Shown in pieces: positions 24,891 through 33,997 of a stretch of 64,000 nt of DNA. Under the pieces are notes generated by a model. It worked only from the letters and a program-made list of their open reading frames with translations. It was not told the origin of the DNA and searched no databases. Within the stretch, counting starts at the first letter, position 1. Every line of letters starts with the position of its first letter. Source of the DNA: Ruegeria sp. SCSIO 43209 (GTDB taxonomy: Bacteria; Pseudomonadota; Alphaproteobacteria; Rhodobacterales; Rhodobacteraceae); assembly GCF_019904295.1 (NCBI RefSeq), contig NZ_CP065359.1:1575001-1639000 (forward strand), in the 5' to 3' direction. The translations under genes and the position numbers were made by a program.

Positions 24891-25921
24891 ACGTCCTCAA
24901 ACACGCCAGGAATACTGCGCGGCGCATCGGTCATCCAATCGGGCACGGGAAGTTCCTTTTCACGCAGGAATTCAGGATTGAACAGTTTGGATTGATAGCG
25001 GGTGCCGTAGTCACACAAAATCGTAACAATGGTGTGCCCTGGCCCCAGTTCTTTCGCCAAACGGACGGCACCGGCAATGTTGATCGCAGTTGAACCGCCC
25101 ATCACCAGACCCTCTTCGCGCAGCAGATCGAAGATATAAGGCAGCGCTTCGCTATCGGTAATCTGCCAGGAATGGTCAGGTGTGAACCCTTCGAGGTTCT
25201 TGGTAATCCGCACCTGTCCGATACCTTCTGCGATAGAACCTCCCTCCATCGCGATCTCACCAGTGGTGTAGAAGGAATAGAGCCCCGCCCCCATCGGATC
25301 AGCCAAACCGATCTTGACACCCTTGGGCTGCAACGCTTCAGCCACCCCGGCCAGAGTACCACCCGATCCAACGGCACAGATGAAGCCATCGACTTTACCG
25401 CCGGTCTGCTCCCAGATTTCGGGACCAGTGGTTTCCACATGTGCCTGACGGTTGGCGACATTGTCGAACTGATTGGCCCAAATCGCACCATTTGGTTCGG
25501 TTTGAGCCAATTGTTCGGCCAGTCGGCGCGAATAGTGCACAAAGTTGTTGGGATTACGGTACGGCGCTGCAGGCACCTGCACAAGCTGAGCCCCCGCCAG
25601 GCGGAGCATATCCTTTTTCTCTTCGGATTGGGTTTCGGGAATGACGATCACCGTCTTGAACCCCATCGAGGCACCAACCAGCGCCAGACCGATACCGGTA
25701 TTCCCGGCCGTGCCCTCAACAATCGTGCCGCCGGGTTTCAGATCACCGCGCGCAATCGCATCGCGGATGATAAACAACGCAGCACGGTCTTTGACGGACT
25801 GACCCGGGTTCATGAATTCGGCCTTGCCGAGGATCTCGCATCCCGTTTCTTCGCTGACGCGACGCAGCCGGATCAAAGGTGTTTTACCGACGGCGTCGGC
25901 AAGGTCTCGTGCAATGCGCAT
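24887..25921 (-). CDS. cysK: Cysteine synthase (O-acetylserine sulfhydrylase)-like
   Basis: 344 residues, fold type II PLP enzyme. PLP lysine in PGQSVKDRAA, substrate loop GTAGNTGIGLA, phosphate-binding GSGGTLAGVAE. It forms cysteine from O-acetylserine and sulfide. Together with the downstream-reading trgB and trgA genes this is the cysK/trgAB set linked to tellurite resistance in Rhodobacter. A cystathionine-beta-synthase-like relative is the main alternative. Confidence 0.85.
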   Translation of the reverse strand: MRIARDLADAVGKTPLIRLRRVSEETGCEILGKAEFMNPGQSVKDRAALFIIRDAIARGDLKPGGTIVEGTAGNTGIGLALVGASMGFKTVIVIPETQSEEKKDMLRLAGAQLVQVPAAPYRNPNNFVHYSRRLAEQLAQTEPNGAIWANQFDNVANRQAHVETTGPEIWEQTGGKVDGFICAVGSGGTLAGVAEALQPKGVKIGLADPMGAGLYSFYTTGEIAMEGGSIAEGIGQVRITKNLEGFTPDHSWQITDSEALPYIFDLLREEGLVMGGSTAINIAGAVRLAKELGPGHTIVTILCDYGTRYQSKLFNPEFLREKELPVPDWMTDAPRSIPGVFEDV

Positions 25922-25987
25922 GGCATCCTCTTGTCATATGGTATTGCAGCAGATTTACAGGTGCCCTGACGCGATCACAAGCAGGGA

Positions 25988-27106
25988 TCACTTAGCGCGC
26001 AGTCGATCGCGGTTCCGCGCCAACCAATAAGCAAGAGTTAGAAGCGGCAGATCCTTGAAAACATGAGCATCTACCATGTTCATGAATTTATCAAACGGCA
26101 GAATTCTGCTGCGGATATCCTCACCTTCGGAAGCGAGGCCACCGCTTACAACCGTACTAGTCAGATCCCCAAGACCGACATAGAGATAAACATACTCTGT
26201 TGACGATCCGCTGGATGAATAGGCACCACCTGCATATTCCAGTTGGTATAGTGAAATCTGCGCTTCTTCCATGGCCTCGCGGGTGGCCGCCTGCTGAGGT
26301 GTTTCGCCCGGATCGATCATACCAGCCACAGGCTCCCACATCCACGGCTCGGGGTCGTCGATCAGGAACACGGGCGCACGGAATTGCTCTACCAGCAACA
26401 CCGTATCGCGCACCGGATCATAAGGCAGGACGATCACTGCAGACCCTTGCATCAACCCGCTGCGATGCAGCACCGGGCTCAGGGCGCCGTCATACTGACG
26501 ATGCTGCAGTTCAATTTCATCCATCCCAAAATAGTTGACATAAGCGTGCTTGCGGTCATGAACGATCACGTCATCCGCAACGCTCCGCTCATCCCCCGTT
26601 CCACGTTGTCTTGCCGCTAATCTGGCCCAGGCGCGTGTTCTCATAGCTGGAAAGCTGCGCACGATGTCCGAGGCATCGACTCTTCCAAAATGGGCCATCA
26701 CCTCGTCTGCCGCGAACACCGAAAGCGCACCCCAATCCCTGATCCAGGTTTCAAGATCCCACGGTGCGCCTTTTTTCCAAATGTCAGTATCCGGAAAGAA
26801 CACCAAGGCCTGATGTTCTTTTCCATCCTCAGTCACGATTGTCTCCGGGCGCAGTTCATATTCGAACCCGCCTTCATAGAAGGCCAATCGACTACGCTCG
26901 ACGTCACCTAGGCCCTGCACCAGAACGCCACTGGCCTTACTGCCCTTTTCGGTGACAATCATTGGAAAGGGTTGATCTTGAACCGCATATACGGCGTGAT
27001 CGGGCAAAACAGCCTGCATCGCCGATAAATCGTCTGCGCTGCGACCCATGACGAGTTCCAGCAAAGAGACATGGCGCAGAGTGCCATAGAAAAACAGATT
27101 GGACAA
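25988..27106 (-). CDS. trgB: TrgB-like NUDIX hydrolase with gamma-glutamylcyclotransferase-like N-terminus
   Basis: 372 residues with two domains. Residues 1-160 (MSNLFFYGTLRHVSLLE) look like a gamma-glutamylcyclotransferase-fold AIG2-like module. Residues 190-372 hold a NUDIX domain with GMIDPGETPQQAATREAMEEAQI, close to the GX5EX7REUXEEXGU box (quoted at 20 residues or fewer per segment elsewhere), as in ADP-ribose pyrophosphatases. This two-part layout is typical of TrgB annotated for tellurite resistance in Rhodobacteraceae. The in vivo substrate is unproven. Confidence 0.82.
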   Translation of the reverse strand: MSNLFFYGTLRHVSLLELVMGRSADDLSAMQAVLPDHAVYAVQDQPFPMIVTEKGSKASGVLVQGLGDVERSRLAFYEGGFEYELRPETIVTEDGKEHQALVFFPDTDIWKKGAPWDLETWIRDWGALSVFAADEVMAHFGRVDASDIVRSFPAMRTRAWARLAARQRGTGDERSVADDVIVHDRKHAYVNYFGMDEIELQHRQYDGALSPVLHRSGLMQGSAVIVLPYDPVRDTVLLVEQFRAPVFLIDDPEPWMWEPVAGMIDPGETPQQAATREAMEEAQISLYQLEYAGGAYSSSGSSTEYVYLYVGLGDLTSTVVSGGLASEGEDIRSRILPFDKFMNMVDAHVFKDLPLLTLAYWLARNRDRLRAK

Positions 27107-27135
27107 AGTTGAGGCCCCGAATTGGCAGATCAGAT

Positions 27136-27576
27136 TTAACGCCAGCGGCGAAAGGCAATTTCGGTAAGTATCCCGCTGAGAACAGCACCAAAACCCAGCG
27201 TAAGCAGGATTTCCGGTGCCAGAAGCTGTTCACCATAGCCAATCCCGATCTGAAAGATAGCAAGCAGAGCCTCAAACGGACCACCAAACCGATGGCGCAT
27301 CGCCTGACAGAACATCTCGTAGGTGCCCTGAACGAACAGCCCCCAGAAGACCAGCGCCGCAACACCGGTCAAACCGTTGTTGACGGCCGCGGTCCAGCCA
27401 CGGCCAGCACGTTTACCCATGACAACCCAGCCGCAGATCCAACCCAGGATTATGTTCACGTAAGTGAAATAACCATAGTCCTTACCCTCTTCCCCGTTGT
27501 CGATAATCATGCCTGAAACAAGGAATGCGATCACCAGCAGACACAACGCGGCGACGAGACGTGAGGCTGTAGGCAT
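27136..27576 (-). CDS. trgA: TrgA-like membrane protein (tellurium resistance)
   Basis: 146 residues with about four hydrophobic segments (LVAALCLLVIAFLVSG, VNIILGWICGWVVMG, GVAALVFWGLFVQG, LTLGFGAVLSGILTEIAF). Sequence and position next to trgB match the TrgA family. It is 29 bases upstream of trgB in the same direction, so probably co-transcribed. Biochemical role unknown. Confidence 0.78.
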   Translation of the reverse strand: MPTASRLVAALCLLVIAFLVSGMIIDNGEEGKDYGYFTYVNIILGWICGWVVMGKRAGRGWTAAVNNGLTGVAALVFWGLFVQGTYEMFCQAMRHRFGGPFEALLAIFQIGIGYGEQLLAPEILLTLGFGAVLSGILTEIAFRRWR

Positions 27577-27592
27577 TCGATTTTTCCGTTCT

Positions 27593-28858
27593 TCAACTGG
27601 GTTTGGCTATCGTGATCTGTGTCACATCACAATTACCGGTGTCAAAGGCTGCGCCACATGCGGTCAAATAATAATTCCACATGCGGCGAAAACGCTCATC
27701 AAACCCCATCTCCGATATCTGATCCCACTTGGCATTGAATGTCTCGTACCAGCGTCGCAGGGTCAGATCGTAGCTTTTGCCAAACTCTTTTGAGCGCACA
27801 ACGGTCAACCCCGCCTGATCGATCTGATCTCTAAGGATTGACGGTGCGGGCAGCATCCCGCCGGGAAAGATGTATTTCTGAATGAAATCAACGCCGTTCT
27901 TGTAAATGTCCCAGCGATGATCCGCGACTGTGATGATCTGCAAAGTGGCATGGGCACCCGGCTTCAACCGATCACGGACCGTGTTGAAATATGCGGGCCA
28001 GTATTTTTGACCGACTGCTTCGAACATCTCGATCGAGGCAATTCCATCATATTGACCCTGCTCATCGCGGTAGTCCTGTAGCTTGAACTCCACGAGATCA
28101 GAAAGCCCTGCTTTTTCAATTCGCTCTCTAGCAAACTTCAACTGCTCTTGGCTAATGGTCAGCCCGGTGACGCGCAACCCACGCTCTTTCGCGGCATATT
28201 CGGCGAACCCACCCCAGCCGCACCCGATCTCAAGGATATGATCCCCCGGTTTGGCCCCCATTTCATCCACCAGGCTGGCATATTTCGCAGTTTGCGCCTT
28301 TTCGAGGCTTTCCTGACCCGTTTCAAATATGGCGCTGGAATAGGTCATCGTGTCATCCAGCCACAGGCCATAGAAGTCATTGCCGAGATCATAGTGATAC
28401 GAGATGTTCTTTTTCGCCTGCGACCGGTTGTTACGATGCAACCAGAACCGCAGTCTTTCATAGGCTCGCACTAGAAACTGTCCGGTAAAATCATCGTAGA
28501 CCGTCTCAGTTCCCAGATGCACGAGGTCCATGAAACTGCGTAGGTCCGGTGTGCTCCAATCGCCTTCAAGGTAGCCGTCCGAGAAGCCCAGCTCTCCCTC
28601 GCGCACCAGCCGGGAAAAGACGTCCGGGTCGTGGATGTCCACATGTGCCACGGGGCCTGGTTGTGGCGCATCCGCGCGGAAAATGCGTCCGTCGGGCAGC
28701 GCGATGTCAAGTCGGCCGCGCTCCATCCTCTTCAGCATCTTGAAGACTTGTGTAAAATATCTCGGCAGGTTTTCCTGCCCTTCGGTGCTCGTCAGGAACA
28801 TCCGCTCTCCCCTCTGCGGTTGCGGGTCAAAGCTAGGACGGGATTCGGTTTCTGGCAA
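27593..28858 (-). CDS. Cyclopropane-fatty-acyl-phospholipid synthase family methyltransferase
   Basis: 421 residues. The C-terminal two thirds is an SAM-dependent methyltransferase with motif I LEIGCGWGGFAEYAA, and carries CFA-synthase segments YHYDLGNDFYGLWLDDTMTYSS (quoted in part), VGQKYWPAYFNTV and FIQKYIFPGGMLP. It methylenates unsaturated phospholipid acyl chains at the inner membrane. It lies 12 bases before the photolyase gene end on the same strand; the two are probably one operon with the photolyase upstream. Confidence 0.87.
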   Translation of the reverse strand: MPETESRPSFDPQPQRGERMFLTSTEGQENLPRYFTQVFKMLKRMERGRLDIALPDGRIFRADAPQPGPVAHVDIHDPDVFSRLVREGELGFSDGYLEGDWSTPDLRSFMDLVHLGTETVYDDFTGQFLVRAYERLRFWLHRNNRSQAKKNISYHYDLGNDFYGLWLDDTMTYSSAIFETGQESLEKAQTAKYASLVDEMGAKPGDHILEIGCGWGGFAEYAAKERGLRVTGLTISQEQLKFARERIEKAGLSDLVEFKLQDYRDEQGQYDGIASIEMFEAVGQKYWPAYFNTVRDRLKPGAHATLQIITVADHRWDIYKNGVDFIQKYIFPGGMLPAPSILRDQIDQAGLTVVRSKEFGKSYDLTLRRWYETFNAKWDQISEMGFDERFRRMWNYYLTACGAAFDTGNCDVTQITIAKPS

Positions 28859-28870
28859 GTTTTCAGTTCC

Positions 28871-30295
28871 TTACTGGTCTTTTCCGGCATTATACGCGCC
28901 CAACGCACGGGCGCGGCCTTCCTTCAGCCCCACCACCGGTGCGGGATACATCTGGTCAGGAGAAAGCCCCCATGATCGCGGCACGGCATCAAAATAGGCT
29001 AGCGCGTTCGATGGCGGCTCGGATTGGCCCTCGGCAATCCAGCGACGCACAAAACCTGAGTTTGGATCAAACCGCTCGCGCTGTGTGTCGGGATTGAAGA
29101 TACGGAAATACGGTGCGGCATCAGGCCCGCAACCGGCCACCCATTGCCATCCCATCGCATTTGCAGCTGGGTCCCAGTCGATCAGGCAATCCCCGAACCA
29201 GTCTGCGCCGATTTTCCAATGCGTCATCAGATGCTTTGTCAGATAACTCGCGACAATCATCCGAGCCCGATTGTGCATGCGTCCGGTGACATACATTTGT
29301 CTTAGACCGGCATCGACAAGCGGAATTCCGGTTCTTGCCTGACGCCACGCGCGCACTTCGGGCGTGTCGGGATCAGTATTCCAAGGGAATGCGTCCCATT
29401 CAGGCTTCCAATTGGCACTCAGAAGATGCGGCCAGTGGTACATTAAGTGATATGCGAACTCACGCCACACAAGCTGACGCAGATAGCCTTCACCACCATG
29501 CGCCCCGGTTTGGTCGGCGATTTGCACCCGATGCCAGATTGTACGCGGCCCGATCTCGCCCAGTGCAAGGTATTCTGAAAGATCAGAGGTTCCAGATTGA
29601 TCCAGTTGGTCCCGCTGTTCGCGATACTGATCAATACGTTCTAGAAACGCATCCAACTGGTCCAGCGCCGCATTTTCGCCCGGGTGGACAAACGGGCGGA
29701 CCACTGCGGCCCCGCGCTGCATAACCCGATCCAATCGCCAATCAGACAATTGATCGGACGCAGGCCAGGTTTTCGGCGTCATAAGCCGCGCGGGCGCGGG
29801 CTCGGGCAAAGAGACTTCGCGCCCCTGCACTGATCGCCACATCGGAGTGAAGACCCGAAACGGCTGGCCGGTTTTGGTGGCGATCGTCCAAGGCTCAAAC
29901 AGAAGTTGGCCAGCAAATGACTGTGCCTGGATACCCTGTTCGGTCAAAGCAGCCTTGATCTGGGTATCCCTGTTGATCGCCTCCGGATCATAAGCCCGCG
30001 TCCAGAATACGGAGCCTGCCCCAGTTTCTCTGACCAGTTCACAAAGAACATCCAGTGCTTGACCCTGGCGCAGTATCAACTTGCTGCCAAGCTGCTCAAG
30101 CCTGCCGGCAAAAGCGTCAAGGCCCAGACCAAGGCGCCATTTCGGCGCGGCACCCAAAGTCTGAACCTGATGATCGAGAACAAATACGGGCACGATGGGT
30201 CGACCTGATTGCACCGCCGCGCTCAGCGCCGGATGATCTCCTAACCGAAGATCGCGCCTGAACCACAAAATGATCGGAGAATGATCAAAATTCAT
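28871..30295 (-). CDS. phrB: Deoxyribodipyrimidine photolyase (cryptochrome/photolyase family)
   Basis: 474 residues. N-terminal IILWFRRDLRLGDHPAL is the antenna-domain opening, and the FAD domain contains WREFAYHLMYHWP, TGIPLVDAGLRQMYVTGRMHNR (quoted in part) and DWDPAANAMGWQWVAG. It repairs UV-induced cyclobutane dimers in light. I start at the ATG 30295, which begins exactly at the family N-terminus; a 17-residue upstream extension is not family-like. The start lies 48 bases after the end of the upstream aminotransferase gene. Confidence 0.9.
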   Translation of the reverse strand: MNFDHSPIILWFRRDLRLGDHPALSAAVQSGRPIVPVFVLDHQVQTLGAAPKWRLGLGLDAFAGRLEQLGSKLILRQGQALDVLCELVRETGAGSVFWTRAYDPEAINRDTQIKAALTEQGIQAQSFAGQLLFEPWTIATKTGQPFRVFTPMWRSVQGREVSLPEPAPARLMTPKTWPASDQLSDWRLDRVMQRGAAVVRPFVHPGENAALDQLDAFLERIDQYREQRDQLDQSGTSDLSEYLALGEIGPRTIWHRVQIADQTGAHGGEGYLRQLVWREFAYHLMYHWPHLLSANWKPEWDAFPWNTDPDTPEVRAWRQARTGIPLVDAGLRQMYVTGRMHNRARMIVASYLTKHLMTHWKIGADWFGDCLIDWDPAANAMGWQWVAGCGPDAAPYFRIFNPDTQRERFDPNSGFVRRWIAEGQSEPPSNALAYFDAVPRSWGLSPDQMYPAPVVGLKEGRARALGAYNAGKDQ

Positions 30296-30342
30296 GTCCG
30301 CCCCATGTTTTCTTCGAACTACGAAGCGCCGCAGAAACTGGA

Positions 30343-31569
30343 TCACAAAACGCGGTCAAGCGCCTCCAAAAGCTGATCAATTTCCTGTCGACTGGTGTAG
30401 TGTGTAAAGCTAAGGCGCAAGACCCCTTGTTCTGCGTCAACGCCCATCGCTTGCAACGGGCGATGTGCGTAGAAATCACCGCCACCTGCCATGATACCGT
30501 GTTTGGAAAGCTCGGCAGCAACAGGCTCGGCCTTCTTATTCAGACTTAACGCTACCGTCGGTGCACGCCGGCTGGCATCAGACGGTCCGATGAGGCGCAG
30601 AGCGTTCCGGTCTTTGACCGCGTCCAGCAGAGGTTGCAATAAAGTGACCTCGTGTTCCCGCATCAGATCATGCACAAAGGACCCCCTTGCCGAAGCTCCT
30701 GTTTCCGGTCCTCCATGATGGGCACAAAGCAGGTCCACATAGTCCGCCATGCCTGCGCTGGCCGCGATCTGAGCATGGTCAGGCCCGGCTGGTGTGAACC
30801 GCTTAAAAAGAGTGTCGCCGTTAAAATAATGCGCTTGGTTGGGCAGCAATTCACCCAAAGCTCGTCGAATAACCATGCAACCCTGATGCGGGCCATAGGT
30901 TTTGTAGGCGGAAAACAGATAGATATCTGGGCCCAGATCACCGACATTGGGGAACCCGTGCGGTGCGTAAGAAACCCCGTCGACACAGGCAAAAGCACCC
31001 GCAGCATGGGCGATCGCGGTGATTTCGGTGACCGGGTTGATTTCCCCAACGACATTCGAGCAATGCGGAAAGCACACCAGCCGCACTTTCTCGTCCAGCA
31101 AATTCTCCAAATCTTGCGGGTTCAAAGACCCACTCTCCGGATCAATCTTCCATTCCCGAATTTCGATCCCCTCATCGGCCAATCGCCGCCAGGGCCCCGA
31201 GTTTGCTTCGTGGTCCTGATTGGTCACGACAATCGCTTCGCCCGGCTGCATCCACTGCCGGAATGCCTGAGCCAGTACATAGGTGTTCTGTGTCGTCGAA
31301 GGGCCAAAGCTCAGCTCATCTGTTTCCACCCCCAATATCGCGGCAAGTCGCGCTCGTGCTTCGTCCATTTCCGCGCCACCCGCACGGCTCGCCTCATAGG
31401 GCGCGTAGGGCTGAACCTTTCGCTGGATGTAGAACCGGCTCAACCGATCAAGCACAGGTTTGCAGGTATAGGACCCACCTGCATTCTCAAAAAAGGCCTG
31501 TCCTTGAAGGCTGGGTTCCGAAAAGGCCGGGAATTGTGCCCGAACGAATTCAATATCAAGAGCGCCCAT
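30343..31569 (-). CDS. Class V aminotransferase (cysteine-desulfurase-like) PLP enzyme
   Basis: 408 residues, fold type I. FFENAGGSYTCKPVLDRL at the N-terminus, TTQNTYVLAQAFRQ, the PLP Asp in FACVDGVSYAPHGF and Schiff-base Lys in LFSAYKTYGPHQG. No active-site Cys loop typical of IscS/SufS is obvious, so the reaction could be a desulfurase, a kynureninase-like or an aminotransferase. The ATG at 31569 has AGGGAG upstream; an ATG seven codons earlier has no ribosome-binding site. Confidence 0.75.
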   Translation of the reverse strand: MGALDIEFVRAQFPAFSEPSLQGQAFFENAGGSYTCKPVLDRLSRFYIQRKVQPYAPYEASRAGGAEMDEARARLAAILGVETDELSFGPSTTQNTYVLAQAFRQWMQPGEAIVVTNQDHEANSGPWRRLADEGIEIREWKIDPESGSLNPQDLENLLDEKVRLVCFPHCSNVVGEINPVTEITAIAHAAGAFACVDGVSYAPHGFPNVGDLGPDIYLFSAYKTYGPHQGCMVIRRALGELLPNQAHYFNGDTLFKRFTPAGPDHAQIAASAGMADYVDLLCAHHGGPETGASARGSFVHDLMREHEVTLLQPLLDAVKDRNALRLIGPSDASRRAPTVALSLNKKAEPVAAELSKHGIMAGGGDFYAHRPLQAMGVDAEQGVLRLSFTHYTSRQEIDQLLEALDRVL

Positions 31570-31902
31570 CGCATCTCTCTCCCTTATCATGCACTACAGT
31601 CCGGGTTGTTGCCCGCGCAAAGTCCGGACATCCCCGAAAACAAGGCAGGTCTTCCAGCCCAGCCGCAGGTCCTTGGAACGGGTAAGGATCGACGGCAGCC
31701 CCCATGATGGCCCCATCACCACCAGCAGACCCGGCCAGATAGCCAGAGGTAGAAGGTTGGGTCAAGTGATTGCGTTAATGGTATTTTTTGCCGCCACGCA
31801 ATGCGTGCACTGACGAAGTCATTGGCCCACGCGGGGCTTAGTTTCTTTTAGGTAGGAAAATGCCGGGCAGAGATGCCCGGCTCAGTGTTGCTCAAATCAG
31901 CA
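31570..31902. other. Intergenic region without a supported gene
   Basis: 333 bases between the aminotransferase start and the pyrH stop. It contains the pyrH terminator near its right end and presumably the aminotransferase promoter. Several short open frames overlap here on both strands, but none has a ribosome-binding site or protein-like composition. Confidence 0.5.
31855..31881 (-). terminator. Rho-independent terminator of pyrH
   Basis: An 8-bp stem GCCGGGCA (31862-31869) / TGCCCGGC (31874-31881) with a 4-base loop. Read on the minus strand it is followed by ATTTTCC, a short T-run. It is 21 bases after the pyrH stop. Confidence 0.7.
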
Positions 31903-32655
31903 TTAGCCCTGAACTTTGGTATAAGTCCCCTCACCCGCCAGGATGCCGCGGAACCCGCCGGGTTCATCCAGACCGAAAACGATCAGTGGCAGATTGTTGT
32001 CGCGCGCCAATGCAATGGCCGATGCGTCCATCACGCGCAGCCGCTTGGCCAAAACATCGTCATAGGAAACCTGATCATAGCGCACTGCATCCGAGTGTAC
32101 CTTGGGGTCTTTGTCATAAACGCCATCCACACCGTTCTTGCCCATGAAGATCGCCTGACACGCCATTTCGTTAGCGCGCAGAGTCGCAGCGGTATCGGTG
32201 GTGAAATAGGGGTTCCCGGTTCCTGCGGCAAAGATGCAAACCCGCTTTTTCTCAAGGTGACGAACAGCACGGCGGCGAATGTAGGGCTCGCACACCTCAT
32301 CCATCCGAATGGCCGAAATTACACGTGTAAAGACCCCTACCCCCTCCAGAGCGGATTGCATCGCCAGCGCGTTCATGACAGTCGCCAGCATACCCATGTA
32401 GTCGGCTGTCGTACGCTCCATCCCCTGCGCAGATCCAGACAGACCACGGAAGATATTGCCACCCCCGATGACCATGCAAATCTCAACACCAAGATCATGA
32501 ACCGATTTGACCTCTTGCGCGATGCGCTGAACGGTGGGCGGATGCAGTCCGAATCCCTGATCTCCCATCAGCGCCTCGCCGGAAATCTTCAACATGACAC
32601 GGTCATATGTTGTTTTTGGGGTCTCGGTGGTCTCGACGGAAGGGGAAAGGCTCAT
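31903..32655 (-). CDS. pyrH: UMP kinase
   Basis: 250 residues, amino-acid-kinase fold. Motifs [40 protein letters not shown], and [13 protein letters not shown] are all in place. It phosphorylates UMP to UDP in pyrimidine nucleotide synthesis. The first about 12 residues are variable. A terminator follows directly, so the frequent partner gene frr is not co-transcribed here. Confidence 0.95.
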   Translation of the reverse strand: MSLSPSVETTETPKTTYDRVMLKISGEALMGDQGFGLHPPTVQRIAQEVKSVHDLGVEICMVIGGGNIFRGLSGSAQGMERTTADYMGMLATVMNALAMQSALEGVGVFTRVISAIRMDEVCEPYIRRRAVRHLEKKRVCIFAAGTGNPYFTTDTAATLRANEMACQAIFMGKNGVDGVYDKDPKVHSDAVRYDQVSYDDVLAKRLRVMDASAIALARDNNLPLIVFGLDEPGGFRGILAGEGTYTKVQG

Positions 32656-32752
32656 GTTGCGCTCCGGGCTGGCACGGGGTTATTTTCCGGCGCAAAATGA
32701 AGCAAAACCTCCGCAGGTTCAATGCGGATAGTCAGGAACGGGGCAACCAGTC

Positions 32753-33646
32753 ATGGCCGACAACTCTGAGAACCGGCTTTTGGCGCAATTGCCGTCGATT
32801 CCCGATGACAAACCTGTATTGATCGCCGGGCCCACTGCCTCGGGTAAATCGGCGCTGGCGCTGTTGATCGCCGAGCGTTTCGGAGGCGTGATTGTCAACG
32901 CCGATGCTAGTCAGGTCTATGACTGCTGGCGTATTATCTCGGCCCGCCCCTCGCCCGAGGATGAGGCCCGCGCACCGCACCGTCTGTATGGGCATGTTGC
33001 CTATGACCAGACCTATTCGACTGGTCATTGGCTGCGAGAGGTCACGCCGATGCTGTCGCAACGCCCTCGTCCGATAATCGTCGGAGGGACCGGTCTGTAT
33101 TTCACAGCTCTGACCGAGGGGATGGCCGATATCCCCGCAACCCCGCCGGAAATCCGGGAACACGCGGATAAGTTGCCGTTGCAAGAACTAATCGCGGGTT
33201 TGGACGGTCTGACCCTGCAGAGGATCGACACCCAAAACCGCGCGCGTGTTCAGCGCGCCTGGGAGGTTCAGAACGCAACCGGGCGATCCCTTTCGGATTG
33301 GCAGGCTGACACCCCCGCCCCGATACTGGATATTCAAAACACGGTGCCGATTGTTTTCGACGCCAGAAAAGACTGGCTGCTGGATCGCATCAACCGACGG
33401 TTCGACCTGATGTTGGACCAAGGAGCTATAGAGGAAGTGGAGGCCATGCGCGATCGCTTTGACCCCTCTTTTCCCTCCTGTAAAGCGATCGGCGTTCCGG
33501 AGCTAATGGGCTACCTGGACGGCCGCATGACACTGGATGAGGCGCGCGAAAAAGCGACGATCGCGACACGGCAGTTTGCCAAGCGCCAACGCACATGGTT
33601 CCGTGCGCGCATGAAGTTCTGGCATCACCTTGACGCTGCGTGTTGA
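32753..33646 (+). CDS. miaA: tRNA dimethylallyltransferase MiaA
   Basis: 297 residues. Walker [13 protein letters not shown] at the N-terminus, [13 protein letters not shown] (substrate Asp/Ser region), [16 protein letters not shown], and the C-terminal [13 protein letters not shown] tRNA-binding segment. It adds the isopentenyl group to A37 of tRNAs reading UNN codons. It is divergent from pyrH with 97 bases between starts. Confidence 0.94.
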   Translation: MADNSENRLLAQLPSIPDDKPVLIAGPTASGKSALALLIAERFGGVIVNADASQVYDCWRIISARPSPEDEARAPHRLYGHVAYDQTYSTGHWLREVTPMLSQRPRPIIVGGTGLYFTALTEGMADIPATPPEIREHADKLPLQELIAGLDGLTLQRIDTQNRARVQRAWEVQNATGRSLSDWQADTPAPILDIQNTVPIVFDARKDWLLDRINRRFDLMLDQGAIEEVEAMRDRFDPSFPSCKAIGVPELMGYLDGRMTLDEAREKATIATRQFAKRQRTWFRARMKFWHHLDAAC

Positions 33647-33997
33647 AGGCTGCAGTCGCCGGAGACGATAAAGCCTAATATAACAACGCTTTAATCAGCA
33701 CTATGGTGAGAGATAGATATGTATCCATCTATCCGTCACAACGCGACTCGTTTCCTTTCACATTGAAACTTTCCGAACCTCACTTTCTGCCCGGATGTCG
33801 TTTTTGTACCATCTATGACGATTTCCAACATTGACGCAGGGAAAAAACTGGTGCCGAATGCGGCTATGGGGATGTTGATAAATCGTAAATCCAAGCCCGT
33901 GGCCCTACCAACCGAGACCAAACGGTCCCTGTAGTGCCCGGCTCTATCAATCAGAAACACGAAATCTAAAAAAATTATGTGTCACAGGGAGACATCT
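33647..33997. other. AT-rich intergenic region upstream of the peptide-type ABC importer
   Basis: 351 bases, clearly lower in GC than the flanks (for example 33670-33730 and 33960-33980). It most likely holds the promoter and leader of the importer operon. A 74-codon minus-strand frame at 33736-33960 has no ribosome-binding site and no recognisable domain. I see no repeat or RNA motif that I can name. Confidence 0.4.

Noticed and set aside
30652..31707. 351-codon plus-strand open frame opposite the class V aminotransferase
   Set aside because: Shadow of the minus-strand gene; composition not protein-like.
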